The position numbers were made by a program, and so were the translations under genes. The notes under the pieces were generated by a model, which saw only the letters and a list, made by a program, of their open reading frames with translations, was not told the DNA's origin and did no database searches. Below, in pieces: positions 31,720 through 43,797 of a DNA stretch of 64,000 nucleotides (position 1 is its first letter; the number at the start of each line of letters is the position of its first letter). Origin of the DNA: Isoetes taiwanensis. Lineage: Eukaryota > Streptophyta > Lycopodiopsida > Isoetales > Isoetaceae. The stretch spans positions 16,772,891-16,836,890 of the forward strand of contig JAJEKV010000027.1 of assembly GCA_021234155.1 (NCBI GenBank), read 5' to 3'.

Positions 31720-32905
31720 GGCTTTGGAGTAGCTTGACCCTTCCTGTTTGTCTTTGAAAGATACCTGCTTCTTCTCCTGCTGCTTCCCTTGATTGCCACT
31801 ATATGGGGCTCTAGCTGGTCCTGGGCTGGCTGTTCTCGGGCTGAAACCGCTGCGCCTTTTGCCTTGCCTTTATCTTGGTAATCTTTGCTTTGCCTCTCGC
31901 CCACTATTACGAGGTCCCGTTCCTTGCAAACTTATTGCCTTGGACTCCAACCTCGATCTTGTTCTTGGGTTTATTGCCCTTACAAACTTATGGATCTCCT
32001 CATTTCGGACCTTCAATGTAGCTTTCCACTGCGTGCTTCTCTCCCTAACTTTGGCACATCTGACCTTAGCCTCATAAATTCCTCTGTGTATTTACATCTT
32101 GACTTGTTGCCTTCTTTTGCAACTGTAGAACTATTTGCATCATCTTGGACTTGTGCTCTCTTGGGACATAATGGCGGCTTGAAGGCTTTAGCAAACTTCT
32201 TGAACACATGGCGTCCCTCGCTTAAACCATGAGCCTTGGCATAGCCCTTCCACCAAATGCGTCTTTGCTCCCTTGAGGTTATTTGTTTGCCACCCTGCCT
32301 TTATCCTTATCCTTCATACCATAGGCATTGCCGTATTAAATCATCTCGTCAAGCCAAGCCTCTGCCTCCATGCGACTGTTTCTCTTTGAGAATTGCTCGA
32401 GCTTCACGGCCTTCCAAACATTTCCCAATCACGAGTCTACTTTCTTACGGTAGTCGGAGGTTCTTGTGTCCCTTTGTAGTCCCTCGGGGTGGTTCCTCTG
32501 CCTTTAAATGCGCTTTCCGGACTTGGTTACGCTCTTCTTCTTCCTCGGAATCGGTCTGAATCGAGAGCTTGAGTCGGAGGAGTCCGGCTGGGGACCTTCC
32601 TCTCTTGCTCCTCTTCTTGTCTCTACCTGTTCTCCGAGCTGATGCTTGCGGCGGTTGGCGTTACCACCGAACACTGCTCCTGCTTGTGGGCTAGCAAACC
32701 CTTTATCTGCTTTCGAGGTCCGTCCTCATTTCGCGATATTTCTTCTTCTAGGGGTCATTTGTCCAAATTCTTCAAAAGCGGGTTTCTTGCTTGGGCGTGG
32801 CCTGGGGGGGGCTCTGTTCCCCAGTAAGTTCCCCGCGGTTGTCGTTCTCCTAGCGCTCGGGCCTCTAGTTGCATACACAAGTGGTTCATATCTACATGGT
32901 TAGTT
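31720..32905 (-). pseudogene. gag: Gag of G2, heavily frame-broken
   Basis: Only fragments of the G1 gag are recognisable, for example KYTEEFMRLRSDVPKLG around 32100 and the KFAKAFK patch near 32200. The remainder is scattered across frames with many small indels. An N-terminal boundary near 32905 is estimated from alignment with G1. Confidence 0.6.
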
Positions 32906-33042
32906 TTCCTTGCTTTCTTGCTTTATTTATGTTTGTTGGCATGGTTGAGGGGACACAAAATATATCACAAAAACATTTATAGTGCAAGAGAATGTTATAT
33001 TTATATTTTATATTACACTAATACAAGAACTTGCAACTCTTG

Positions 33043-34592
33043 CTAATCATTTCTGTTGATGCGGTAAGATGGATTATCCTCGGGGAACTTTTTCACTTGG
33101 GCTGTTCCCCTTTGAATGGCCCAAGTTCCTAAGAACATTGGCTGGAGATCCACCACAGTAATGCTCTTGCTAAATCTTCTATTCTCTGCGGTGGGAGGTA
33201 TAAGGCTGCCATCACCGGCGCGGTCTTGCTGCCCGCTTTGTAAGGTATGGCGAAGTCGAAGGCGTCGAGTGCTACCGCTCTTTTCACCAGGATTGCATAC
33301 TGGTGTTAAGGGGTAGCCGTGCATGCCGGCCGAATCCCGAGAGTGCAATCAGCAACGATACTCCTTCCTGCGCCTCACGGGGGTGAACTTGCGGTGGATA
33401 ACGCTATTCTTCCATCCATCGGCAATGGCGGGTAATAAGCGTAATGACACAATGGATTGCGAGATGGGTCCTCGGCTACTCGGTATCCAGCTCGGTGTCT
33501 GCTTCCGAAATCATCAACCTCCACCGTGGTGAGCTCCCTGTAGTCATTGACTGTTGCTGAAGCCCTCCTGAGGTCGAATTCGCCTGTCCTATCCCGGGGA
33601 GGTGCTGCGGACGAGCTTGCCGTTAGGATGTTTGAGGTCGCATAACGGATCCCCATCTGTTCCTGGAGAGCAAGGAACTCTTCCTCCGTCGGTAGCTTGT
33701 TCTCAGCCTTGTGCGCCTCCATGATCGCGATGTTCTTTGTAGGCTTGGATGTCGGAGGTAAACTCTCCCGTGTAAGTGTCGGCTTCCCTTACTTGGAGGG
33801 GGAAGTCAGACTCTCCTCGGACGATGAAGTCGTCCAAGTCTGTTCTTCGGAGTTGGTGCAGCAACTCTTCAGGTCGGTATTCCCTTTCCCTGCACTCCGG
33901 GAGGTTTTGAATGTCGCTTAGGAGCAGAAACTCCTCACCTTCGATTATAATGGGAGCTAGGCTTGTGATGCCTAACCGAGGGGGTGGCGCGACTCGAGTC
34001 TCCGCCGGCTTCTTTGAAGTCTTGCCACTCTCGCTCAGCTTGTCATTGCTCCTCTCGCTAGGTCGAGCTCAACATCTTCTTCCTCCTCCTCGGATTCCTG
34101 TTCATCCGAGTCTTCTTCCTTCCCTTCCTGCTCCTGTTCGTACTGTGGTGAGGAGCCGTTGTTCTCTTTACTTCAATGGATCTCGTCCATGGGGGAATGG
34201 AGGTTTCCCCACGATGTTCTCGACGCGGTGGGTGAGAAAGATTGCCGTATGGTGTTGAAAGAGAAGTACTTGGTCCTGTTGACAGTTAGGACCATTGGCT
34301 CAGGTGTGCGGTGCGCTTTGTTTGTGAGGTATTTGGCGATGTTCGGGACATCGTCTAATGCTGCCTGTAGGGACTGTCTAGGGACAAAATATCCTATACA
34401 AGGGGGGAGTTGCACTAGCGCTGGTTCTACCCTAGCTTGAAACTCAGTCAGGACTCTACTATAAGCTGGGGTCGCGTGCAAGGTTGCTTGGACGTCTACC
34501 TCCTTCCTGAAGATCTGGAAGATTTGGTCGACGTCGGCCTCAGCAGCATGAGCGCTGGCGCTGTACCATCTCTGGAAATCAGAAGTTGCCAT
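33043..34592 (-). pseudogene. Glutamate-rich accessory protein, G2 copy, frame-broken
   Basis: Collinear with the G1 gene at 19440-20954. Clear blocks: the N-terminal 34592-34173 (MATSDFQRWYSASAHAAEAD, PPCIGYF), a central block 33722-33375 (EEEFLALQEQMGIR, VEVDDFGSRHRA), and a C-terminal block ending at 33043 (GTAQVKKFPEDNP). The acidic middle lies around 34130-34060. Several frameshifts separate the blocks. The gene has a TATA box about 114 bp upstream. Confidence 0.75.
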
Positions 34593-34705
34593 TGATTAAT
34601 TGCAGAAGAGGGTAACAAACGGTTGCAAGAGCGCCTCAGGGAGTTGGGAAATCGGCTAGAAGGGCAGGAGCAGATTTGTAGGGTGCTATCTGAGAAGTGA
34701 GGGGT

Positions 34706-34715
34706 CTATTTATAG
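34706..34715 (-). promoter_or_regulatory. TATA box of the G2 accessory gene
   Basis: The minus strand reads CTATAAATAG about 114 bp before the start codon at 34590-34592; TTAGGGTTT lies just upstream. Confidence 0.6.
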
Positions 34716-34903
34716 AAAAAGGGGAAACCCTAATTTTTGGATGACTTGAAAATTTCCTAGGATTGGGTGATTCTAACTTATCTGAGGTCAAAATAGGAGT
34801 TTGAGGACTATAGGAGATGCTTGAACAAGGCTAGGTTACCTAAAAGATGCTATGCAGTAGGTTGAAGGTGACTTTAACAAGTCCTGGTGAAGAATTGGTA
34901 AGA

Positions 34904-34942
34904 GGTCTCACAGTTTTGCGACGAGGCGCGAGCTGTGAGACA
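34904..34942 (-). repeat. G2 leader hairpin, half-deleted copy
   Basis: GGTCTCACAG is joined directly to TTTTGCGACGAGGCGCGAGC and TGTGAGACA. It is the counterpart of 1062-1130 with one arm shortened. Confidence 0.55.
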
Positions 34943-35070
34943 TCAGTCCCATTTTGATTAAAGGTGTCCAATTTGGGTAAACTAATGGTGTAAGGGTGAT
35001 GGGCTCATCAAATTAGGCAGAATCGACCCCTTATTTGGTCGATTTGGAGCTGTTTTGGTCAAGTTTGGGC

Positions 35071-35143
35071 GAGGTCTCACGACTTGCGCCTCCGCTTCAA
35101 TCCTAACTTTTGTTTTTTCATGACGTAGCGGAAATGTGAGACA
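35071..35143 (-). repeat. G2 leader hairpin between histone-like and accessory genes
   Basis: The counterpart of 1261-1329, with several substitutions that weaken the stem. Confidence 0.55.
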
Positions 35144-35289
35144 TCATGTCTCTCGGCTCCCAAATGTCCTATTTTTCTGAGATAAAAGCTAAAACTTATT
35201 AATTTGCTCTAATTACTCAAGTTTATGTCATCAAAGTAGACAAAATTGCTCTATATTACAAAATTTTTAATTATTTACAACAAAAGTTT

Positions 35290-36514
35290 CTAAGGGCGTT
35301 CTCCCTTAATGCGGGTCGCAAGACTCATGTCTTGTCGCATCAAGGTTACCCGCTTGGCGTGGATAGTGCAGGCTGTTGAATCTTCAAAATGTTGCACTAT
35401 CTTTGCCTCAGCCGCCTCTTGCATTGCCGGCGCCCTAAATGCGTGACTCTAAAGTCTGTTCTATAGGCCTGCATAACTTCACGCACCAACCGAGCGAAGG
35501 GGGCACGGGGGATTAGGAGACCGAAGCTGCGCTGGAAGTGTCTAATCTCCCTTAACGCTCTTCTCTCTACCTCCTTCCTATCCGCTTTCTTCCTGGGTGG
35601 CGGCTTGGGAACCTTGGGCTTCGGTGGTGGCGGCCTTAAGGTTTGCTGCTTTGCTTCGTTGGTCGCCCTCCCTCGATGAACTTAACTCTGTTTTCTTCAT
35701 AATATTTGTTATAGGCCTCCCATTTCTTCATGTAGGCCTCGTGCTCCCTCATCTTTCTCTCATAAATCTTCACCCTGTCGGTGACGTAGGCTTCCCGGCG
35801 GTCGGTGGTTGCTTCTTTCTATCCCATGCGGATTTTCTTTCGGGGGCCTTACGCGCTTGGTCTTCTTTGGGGTTGCTTTCGGTGCCGCTGCTTTCGGGTA
35901 CTTCTTGCTTTCGTCACAGGGTTCTTGGAAGAGCTTCCACCTGCAGCGTTAGGGTTGAAGTCCCCATCGGAAGAGTCGTCGGAAGGGTTTGGGGGTTAGA
36001 TCGGGGTTGCCGCTCCTTGATGATAATGTTGGGGTTCGGCCTCTTCCTTGGCCGGGCGATCCTTTGTTCTCCTTATGCCAGCCACGAACTTCCCTTTTGC
36101 TTTCTTCTTTTCTTCTGGCGCCTTTTGTTCCTCCTCCTTCCTTTTCCTCTTTTTGTCCTCCCTTCTCTTACTTGCGCTTCGTATTTCTGATGAATCTTCT
36201 AAGATTACGCTACCTCCGGCTGGCTCCAAACTGTCACTTGCTCATCTGCTTGTTCTGGCGCTGGGGATCTCCCGCTCTATTTCTTCATACACCTCCCTCG
36301 TCTAAATGCGTCCATGGAGTTTGGTGATGTGGCCTCGTCCTCCACCTGGCGGTTGAAGACATCGATCAAATCGGAGGTGTCTTGCTCTTCGTCCGTGAGC
36401 GACCCCCTCTTGCTAGCCTCTCACAAAGCATCTTCCGAATGATCTCTGTCTCCGATTAAAACTGGTGTTTTTCGCTGGCGGCGCTTCCTTCTTGATCTGT
36501 TTGGTTGGGGCCAT
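35290..36514 (-). pseudogene. Retrotransposon-encoded long histone H3-like protein, G2 copy, frameshifted
   Basis: Starts MAPTKQIKKEAPPA at 36512-36514. A basic/acidic stretch follows (KRREDKKRKRKEEEQ, about 36180-36130), then a predicted helical segment. The histone fold starts near 35570 ([16 protein letters not shown]) and ends in another frame at 35290-35292 after HAKRVT and IKGERP. The overall span equals that of the G0 copy (1225 against 1226 bp). The frame break at the fold midpoint (about 35435) falls at the same place as in G0, so it may be ancestral or a shared assembly-error site. TATA box about 104 bp upstream. Confidence 0.8.
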
Positions 36515-36615
36515 GTTTTCTGGATCGTCAATCGGATGAAAGCGCCCGAAGATCGCCTAAGTTGGGAAGAAGCGGATTTCTAGGGCTTGGGCGAAAAAAT
36601 GAGTGGGTTCTACAT

Positions 36616-36625
36616 CTATTTATAG
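36616..36625 (-). promoter_or_regulatory. TATA box of the G2 histone-like gene
   Basis: The minus strand reads CTATAAATAG about 104 bp before the start codon at 36512-36514. Confidence 0.6.
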
Positions 36626-36725
36626 CTTGGGGAATTTTAGGTCAAAACTCAAGTTGCTCATTTAACATGCTAAGGCACCAATTTATCTAAAACTTATACT
36701 TATTTCAGACTTTTTTCTACCTATT

Positions 36726-36790
36726 GGTCTCACGGCTTGCGCCTCGTTCCAATACTAATGTTTAGTTTTGCGACCCGGTAGCGAATCTCA
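36726..36790 (-). repeat. G2 leader hairpin upstream of the histone-like gene
   Basis: The counterpart of 2916-2984; begins GGTCTCACGGCTTGCGCCTC. Confidence 0.5.
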
Positions 36791-36907
36791 TACATTTCTA
36801 GGGTTTTAGGTAATTAAAACATGCTATTCTAACTAATTCCTACCTTAGAATTAGCCTTACCACATTATTTATCTCAAATTCATCATGTTTTGGTGTTCTT
36901 GATTTCG

Positions 36908-36974
36908 ATGTCTCCACGACTTGCCTAAACTTCAAAACAAAAAGTTAGTTTTGCGACCGGTATGAACCGTGAGA
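36908..36974 (-). repeat. G2 leader hairpin nearest the primer-binding site
   Basis: The counterpart of 3102-3172, degraded in both arms. Confidence 0.45.
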
Positions 36975-37169
36975 CCACCTCACTGGGAAAATTTTGGCTC
37001 ATTCTTTTTAATCTTGTTAAATTCCAATTCACTTAATTGTTACTAGCTTAGCATAACTACAAAGGTGAGAAAAAAAAATTTTCCCACTTTTCGAGGCTTG
37101 AGGATCCTATCAAGTTAGTACTCTCGGGAACATGGTCGATTGCTTTTGCTCTTGGTCTCCAAGAACATT

Positions 37170-37180
37170 GCTCGATACCA
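37170..37180 (-). other. Primer-binding site of G2, one base short
   Basis: The minus strand reads TGGTATCGAGC, lacking one A compared with TGGTATCAGAGC. The loss turns CTG into CG on the plus strand, the same change seen throughout the subfamily. Confidence 0.8.
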
Positions 37181-37181
37181 G

Positions 37182-38750
37182 CGTGGCGTCCCCTACTGTG
37201 TATACGGTGCACTCACCGTATACAAACGAGAGTTCTTCCCCACACCAGCTCCATCGCGTCTGAGGGCCCTCCACATATCACTTGCGCACCCGTAGCGAGT
37301 CTCGATGGGAAGAGTGAAGGTGTCATTCTACCCCGCTCCCTCGGGGCCTACCTAGGCTGCGGAAGCGTAAACATACATGTCGGTAGCACATACATCAACA
37401 TCCCGTGACCATCTCGAAGGATGGTCCTCCTCATATCTGCATAGACAAAGATCGGCACATCACATAGGGGATCCTACCCAAGGCTCGGACTCAAAGGATG
37501 GTGGGCGGCTTGGGTCTCCGTTAGTTCTTGGACCAGAATTCATGGCAATGGATTTGGGCGGCATAAGAACATGGCATAGGGTTGTCCACTCCATCCGCCC
37601 CTCCTCATGCACACTTTGCGAGTAGGCTGAAAAGTGTCGGGGACTGGCTGTAGCCCGCCCGGATGCATAGCCAGAAGGGGCTATTCACAGGTCTCATCCT
37701 CCCGGTTCAGATGGGGCAGGTAGGGATCACTCCCTCCGAGAGATCTACATGCTAACTCAAGGTGACTAGAGGGCCACTTTGCCCGTGATTCGGTGACCCC
37801 ACTGGAAAGTGTACACCACTTCACGGTGTCGAGCCCATGCCTTACCCGCACTTTCGGTGGTAAGCCATCGGACCTAGTCACAATGATCCCCGGTAGGCTT
37901 TACACACCCGGGGGATCGTTCAAGAGTCGGGACATGAATCTCCTTCTTAGCCGTCGGCCCCTTCACCCACAACCCGTGTGGCTCTTGTACACGAGGCGAA
38001 TCTACGGTGTGCTAGAGAGGCTACTCTAGGAGCATCAACTACAAGCTTTAGGGCCTCTACCCCCTTCCCAATACAAGGAGTTCCGCGAGAAATACATCAT
38101 CCAAATATATCCGCGGAAGAGCTAAAGAACTAGACCCAATAGAGTTAGGTTCTTTAGTTAGTGTCCGAGATCTAAGATCTAGATATACGCTATGGGCAAT
38201 TTAATAGTCTAAACCTACTGATTCTATGACTAGAAGGCGGTTTAAGCTATTAAATTGACCAAATACCTGATCCTTGAGTGGCTCCTCGACTGAGTTCAAC
38301 CATCCTGGCGGTGAGCTGATCGAATTCAGGAAACCGATGGCGCAATTAAGCAGGGCAGTGTCACGGGAGGCGGTTTTGGCTCTGGGGCAGCCAAAACTGA
38401 GCTCTAAAACCCTAAGGGCCGAAAACTAGCAAGCTAGGGTTTTCCTACCCTAAATAGACATGGGGGTTTAGGCTAGGGTTTCCAATTACCCAATTTGGCA
38501 TGTGGGATAATTGGAAAGGCCCCACTTGCCTTTAGTGGCTAGGTGGCAAAATATGCCAACATGGAAAGGTGTGCCCTCATTAATGTGCACATGTGCACAT
38601 TAATAATATATGAACACTCCTAGTAAGTTGCCCCCTAGGGCTACTTACCTGGCTATCCGTTGGCGTACACGTCAATCGGGGTGGCGTGTCTGGCGTGGCG
38701 TGGCGATTACAATGTAAATCACGGGGCGTATCTTGTCTTTGAACGTCACA
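37182..38750 (-). repeat. 5' LTR of G2
   Basis: Starts with C in place of T (CGTGGCGTCCCC) and ends AACGTCACA; followed by the target duplication TCCTA. It is collinear with 26819-28392. Confidence 0.93.
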
Positions 38751-41460
38751 TCCTAAGCCGGTAAGAACCTCTAAAGTCGTCAAGAACTTGTAACTGAGCA
38801 AAAACTTGTAACTCAGCAACTTCAGAGCTCCAAAGTTGACAAGAAGTCGTAAATGCAGCAGTTAAAGCCTCCAAAGTCATCAAGAACCTCACAAAATCAA
38901 CAATAAACTTCAAGAAAATCGCCAATAAGTGTAAAAATCGACAAAATCAACGTCCACCATACACCATAGCTACACAAACCTAAAATTACATGCAGCGCCT
39001 CAAAATTACATGCAACGCCATCGCCAAAACTTTCGGCGCCCTCCATTGCCGCAGAGGAGAAAAGGGAGAAGAAAATAACAGGGAAAAAAAAATTAAACGG
39101 CCGCCACGTCAACGAAATTTTGCTAAAGTGGCGGTTCACGCTGGGTAGCCGGCCGGATCTCGGGGTTTCCGGCCGATAAACCGGCAGCCGCCTGCCGCTT
39201 TACCGGCCGGAAATTCCTCGATCCTCACGAGCAGTGGATGAAGCGGTTTGTTCAGCTTGAGAAAGGAAACTCGCAAACTCGGAGCAAGGGGCAGAACCCA
39301 CCCCAACCAGAGCTACTAGCATCATAATACATGGATTTGGAAGGACTAAGCGGCTCCCATATAAATGCAGAATTTAAGAGGTCAAAGCAGGACGACCATA
39401 AGCGGATCTCAGCATGCTCGTACGTAGACAGATGCAAATAATGGGACCACGATACAATAGAAACATAGACGGTTGCAAGATTGAAGGATAAATGTTTAGT
39501 AAAAGGACCGAACACTATACGAAAAGGACTCAATCATACCCATGAAGGATGCCAAAGTTCGAGCTGAGACACTACCTAGCACATTAATGTGACCAAGCCG
39601 AAATTCTTTTGGTAAAATCAGCCTACCATCTGCATACGATCAAACCTCCCCAATTTTCCCATTGTGTGGAAACCTCCCCAGCTTTCACCCAAAGCCTGCC
39701 TGGACAGTGGGGAGGTTTCCAATCTTGCTAACTTGGGGAGGTTTCCATGTCTACTAAACTAGGGAGGTTTCCAGTAGTGCTAACTAGGGAGGTTTCCAGT
39801 AGTGCTTCTGATATTTTTTTATCTACGACAGCAACTATTTATAATGAACCTAAATTTAACGTTTACGGCCAGATTTAATTCCATCTTTTTCGTACACCCT
39901 TTCTAATTTGGTTCTGTGTTTCTTTTTTCAGCCAAACAAGCAATTCCTGAAGCATAGCGTCCATCTTTGGCAATTTATGAGAGGATCATAGTTTCTTGGC
40001 GGATTTGGCCACGATTTTCCAGTGGATTTGGGCGATAGGAGAGCGCCATCACAGCCGTGCATGCAAATTCAGGCATCACAACCATTTTCATTTCCAAATC
40101 GATAAATAGATTGGCAGATAAGAACTTTTTTCAGGTTACCAGGTTTTCTTTTTCATACTGAAAGAACATTTTTCAGGTTACCAGGTTTTCTTTTTCATAC
40201 AGATGGACTGTTTGCTGCCGATTTGGCTAAGGTTTCCAAGATTTGGAGTTGGGCAAAATATAGTGCGGAAAGCAGAGGGAAGGGATTGAATGCAGCGGCT
40301 GATGCAGTACAAGGAGTGCCAAGATTTCCAGGATTTGGATTGTTTGTTGTCGAATGATTTTATAGCACCATGAATCAAGGCTATGCAATGCTAGAATGTT
40401 AATTTGTTTTAAAGGCAGAAACCACTAAAGACGTGTTGGTCCATGGTCATACGATCAAAGCCAAGGTTTTCAACGTTTCCAGGATCTGTTTGGGCGATTT
40501 GGGCATGCTTTTTGAGGGCATTGAGCTGCCAACAACAAGCATTTAGGTTTTCAAGCAATTTTCTGTTTATATGGACTCCTCAAATCAAGGTGCCTCCTTG
40601 ACTTCCAATCTGGATTTCTTTTATTTCTTTCTAGAAACTCTTCATGCCATTGTGCAAAAGATGGCCTTCTATATGCTTCATTGATTTGGTCCTCCATGTA
40701 CAAATGGGCTTTTCTAGGCTCCATCCTGTGAAATTTGTGAAATCTGTCCAATTTGTAATGGATTAATATAGGATTATTCAAAAGCCTTCATGCTGGATTT
40801 TTTATTTGGATTTGTTATGGGTTTGTATTTGGAGGAAATTCTTTTTGAGAAACCTTCCAAATTTATAATACAAAAGAAGTTTGTAAATTCATACCATTTT
40901 GTGAATAAGACGACCTCTTTTGTTTATGTTTATTTTGCTGCAGTTTTTTGTTAATCCCAAATGAATAGTGTTTTGTGAATAAGACAAGCTGATATGCTTT
41001 GCTACAGCATTTTCTTTTATCCCAAATGAATAGTGTTTTGTATGATTTTGTTTCAATGATTAGTGCATTTTGTTTCAATTTTTGGGTTGCCCCTAGGGGG
41101 GCAAGCCCTTGTCCATGTGGGTTTATGGCATATTCCAAGTATATACTAGTATATGCCAAGAATATGCCAATGACTGCTCCAAACTTGCTATAGGATGTGA
41201 ATTGGCGGTCGCGGCTGTTCTTGAGCATCCATTTTGAAACCGGCTAACCGGTGCCAGCATGGGTTTTGTTGCAAATTGGGACTTTCCAGTCCAGATCGCA
41301 TGCGTTGTCGCCTCCAGAGGTGGGAGCTCGTTTGGAAGCCTATAACGAGTTGAGGAACTGGGCAGGAAGGATTCCTACAGATAGGAGCTGTGTATCAGAA
41401 AGAATGGCGATGCCATAGCTAAGGTGTTGTTTATTTCCGCATTGCACCATTTGATTAACT
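38751..41460. repeat. Tandem unit copy 2, third segment
   Basis: Matches about 8167-10640 of copy 1, including the GC inverted repeat (about 39163-39222) and the GGGGAGGTTTCCA cluster (about 39648-39805). A 339-bp stretch at about 39234-39572 has no counterpart in copy 1 and shows no recognisable gene. Confidence 0.75.
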
Positions 41461-43022
41461 GTAAAAAAGAAGGGGTTAGTTCAGGAATAATGGTGATGTG
41501 CTCATGGATTCTCATAATATGCTAGTTCTTATTGTTGGAAGCAGAAGTGATGCATCTTGCATAAAGACAAAAGGTCTGTGCAAGCTCTTATGGCTTCATA
41601 AAACTACACTTTAACTTGTAGAAACAATAGAGTCATTACTAAAAGTCCCTTTGTAAGCTCCAAATTCTGATCATTCAGCATTTGTCTTTGAAGGAGTTAT
41701 ATTAAAGAGTTTTCATCAGTTATAACCTATGTTCCTTGTTTGTAATAGGGATGTGGATCCTAAGAACATGGAAGCCTAGGTCATATGTTAGGCATTTAAA
41801 ATATGTATCGAGTTTTCCCTTTCTTTTGGCTACGAAAGCTATGCCAGTTTACAGGAGGCAATTCTAGTTGTGTTAATCATACATGTCTTGCTAGGTGAGC
41901 AGATAAGAATTTAATAATTGCCAAAATGGTGGGAATGTTTCAATAGTTCTTTCATGGCATTGATGAGTATATAACCAGTCTTCAATAGGATTAGTTCTAC
42001 AGCTAAATGAAGGCCAATGAGTTACAAATCATTATGTATTTCTTGATGTGGGTTCCGGATTGTACTGATGCCGTGTTTCTTTGACATGATATCTTGAGGT
42101 GCAAGAATTCTTAAGTGGAATGAATCATGGTTTTATGGAACTACAGCTTCAAGTTTGTTATTACGTGCTATTCTATCCTTTCGGTTATAATAACGACCGT
42201 TTGTTATTGGCATCCAGATTATTGTTTATACTAGGAAGATGCAGCTTATGAAATGCAGTCAATAATTTCAAATTTAATTTAACAGAAGTGGAGGTCTGAC
42301 TTACATAACTTCATATCCTCAACTACAGGACAATGAAAATGTTTCACCATGTTGCTATGAAGTTTCCACTTAACCTTTCTGATCCGAGTTCAAGACGTTG
42401 CAATATTAAGAAAAAGTGAGAGTGATTGTATAATGGTACCTATGATGGAATAGAAAATGAATGAGGCTAGTAAGTTATTTGTGTCTCTATCTATGTGTTT
42501 TGTTCTTGTGGTTTACATGGCTAAATTGTGAAGCCAGCATCTTCTTCATAATGCTGAAGTGTCGTAGTTGCAGAAGGAGCAAAGCCAAGGAAAGAAGGAT
42601 GCAACTGCCATGGCGGGAGCTCTCGATATGAGATACTATGAAAGCATGTAGCAGGATCTATATTCCAGAGCAGATGCGTTCATGAACAAATCATCAGGGA
42701 TGAGGTCCAATATCATATTACATTTTGTTGACATTTGCTGAACATAATGCTTTTTACTGCTGTGGAGTGTACACGGGCATTTCATGTTTGCAGTGGAACA
42801 ATTATGGTTCATCAATTCATGAAGCCTTTCTATTTGTATTTAAGGTGCTTTACTTTCTTGACATGTTTCATCATTTTGCATATGATCCTGATTTGCAATG
42901 TCGTCGTAACTTTTTTGTAATGTTTATCAAGGGGAATCGTTTTGATGGTTGTCATATTTACTGCAGCACTCGTGGAATTAGTGCATTCAAGGATTGGAAA
43001 TACTGTAGATGCCTAAACCTAC
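41461..43022. other. AT-rich non-coding stretch, possible decayed introns
   Basis: No reading frame worth annotating. A short exon-like piece follows a CAG acceptor near 42572 (KEQSQGKKDATAMAGALDMR) and ends in a stop. It may belong to the same decayed gene as the exons downstream, but I cannot identify it. Confidence 0.35.
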
Positions 43023-43367
43023 AAGGCACTTGGGCAGAAAAGCAAACGAGGAAAAGCTGATACTAAGGCGAGATCAAGACTTCCTGTTGTACCATCTCAT
43101 ATGATTGCTACCGTTGTTACAAATATCCAGAAGAGTGGTAGTATTTTCAAAGATTTAATATTTTGTACATATTATTATCAAAAGGTTAGACAGGGGAATG
43201 TTTTAAATATTGCATTCTTTTCCTTTTATTTAAAGAGATAGATTTTCCAAATATTCCAGAGGGTCAAACGAAGGAGAGTGTACACAAGCTCATTGTGGAG
43301 AATGGTGGTGGATTCTCCATGAATATTAATCACTCTGTTACCCATGTTGTTGCAGCAAATAAGAAAG
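43023..43367 (+). pseudogene. Exon pair resembling BRCT domain 1 of plant DNA ligase IV
   Basis: Exon one (about 43023-43137, left edge uncertain) reads a basic linker followed by RLPVVPSHMIATVV. A GT donor follows and an AG acceptor precedes 43236. Exon two (43236-43367) reads IDFPNIPEGQTKESVHKLIV, then ENGGGFSMNINHSVTHVVAA, and ends before a GT donor. The split codon at the junction is restored in phase, which supports genuine exons. The phrase with ENGG.FSMN and SVTH.VAA is typical of the first BRCT domain of plant LIG4, which joins DNA ends in NHEJ. The next acceptor (43767) leads to a stop after nine codons, so the copy is decayed or a captured fragment. No ligase catalytic domain is seen upstream. 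Confidence 0.45.
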
Positions 43368-43797
43368 GTTTGCATTATGTTATAGAATTAACATAAATTG
43401 GGCATAGGGTTGCTTTTTTGAAGAAAGGTTAAGGGCAATATATTAGGCGTTAACTATGCCTGTAGACTAAAGTAAAGTGTGCTAGATTTCTGATAATATC
43501 TGTATGCCATTTGGGTCACTTATATTCATGAATGAGTTTTGTAGTATTAGAATTATTCCTTTGTTTGCAATATCTAGCATTATAACAGGGTTTTTTTTTT
43601 GTGATTTTATACGCTTTTTGGCATGGCTTTCATATGATTTCATGGGCGTATTGCACGAGGCATACTAATCAGTATATCTAGAGTGCACTCCACATTTTAT
43701 TGTCTAAATTTCATATCATCAATGGTTTACCCCCTTTTTATTTTTATTTTTATTATTTATTTTTGCAGGTGCTGCGGGTTTTGGGTTTATATTTTAG

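Larger units (their letters stand above)
26819..38750 (-). mobile_element. Ty3/gypsy chromovirus G2, internally deleted, with accessory genes
   Basis: LTRs at 26819-28392 (3') and 37182-38750 (5'), with the 5-bp duplication TCCTA on both sides (26814-26818 and 38751-38755). Order on the minus strand: 5' LTR, hairpins, broken long histone H3-like gene, hairpins, broken accessory gene, broken gag, deleted pol, 3' LTR. It belongs to the same subfamily as G0; the leader of G2 (33851-37181) is collinear with 1-3372. Confidence 0.95.

Noticed and set aside
35597-36190. Plus-strand frame of 197 codons
   Set aside because: It is the antisense shadow of the histone-like gene of G2; its leucine/serine richness comes from the complementary lysine/glutamate codons.
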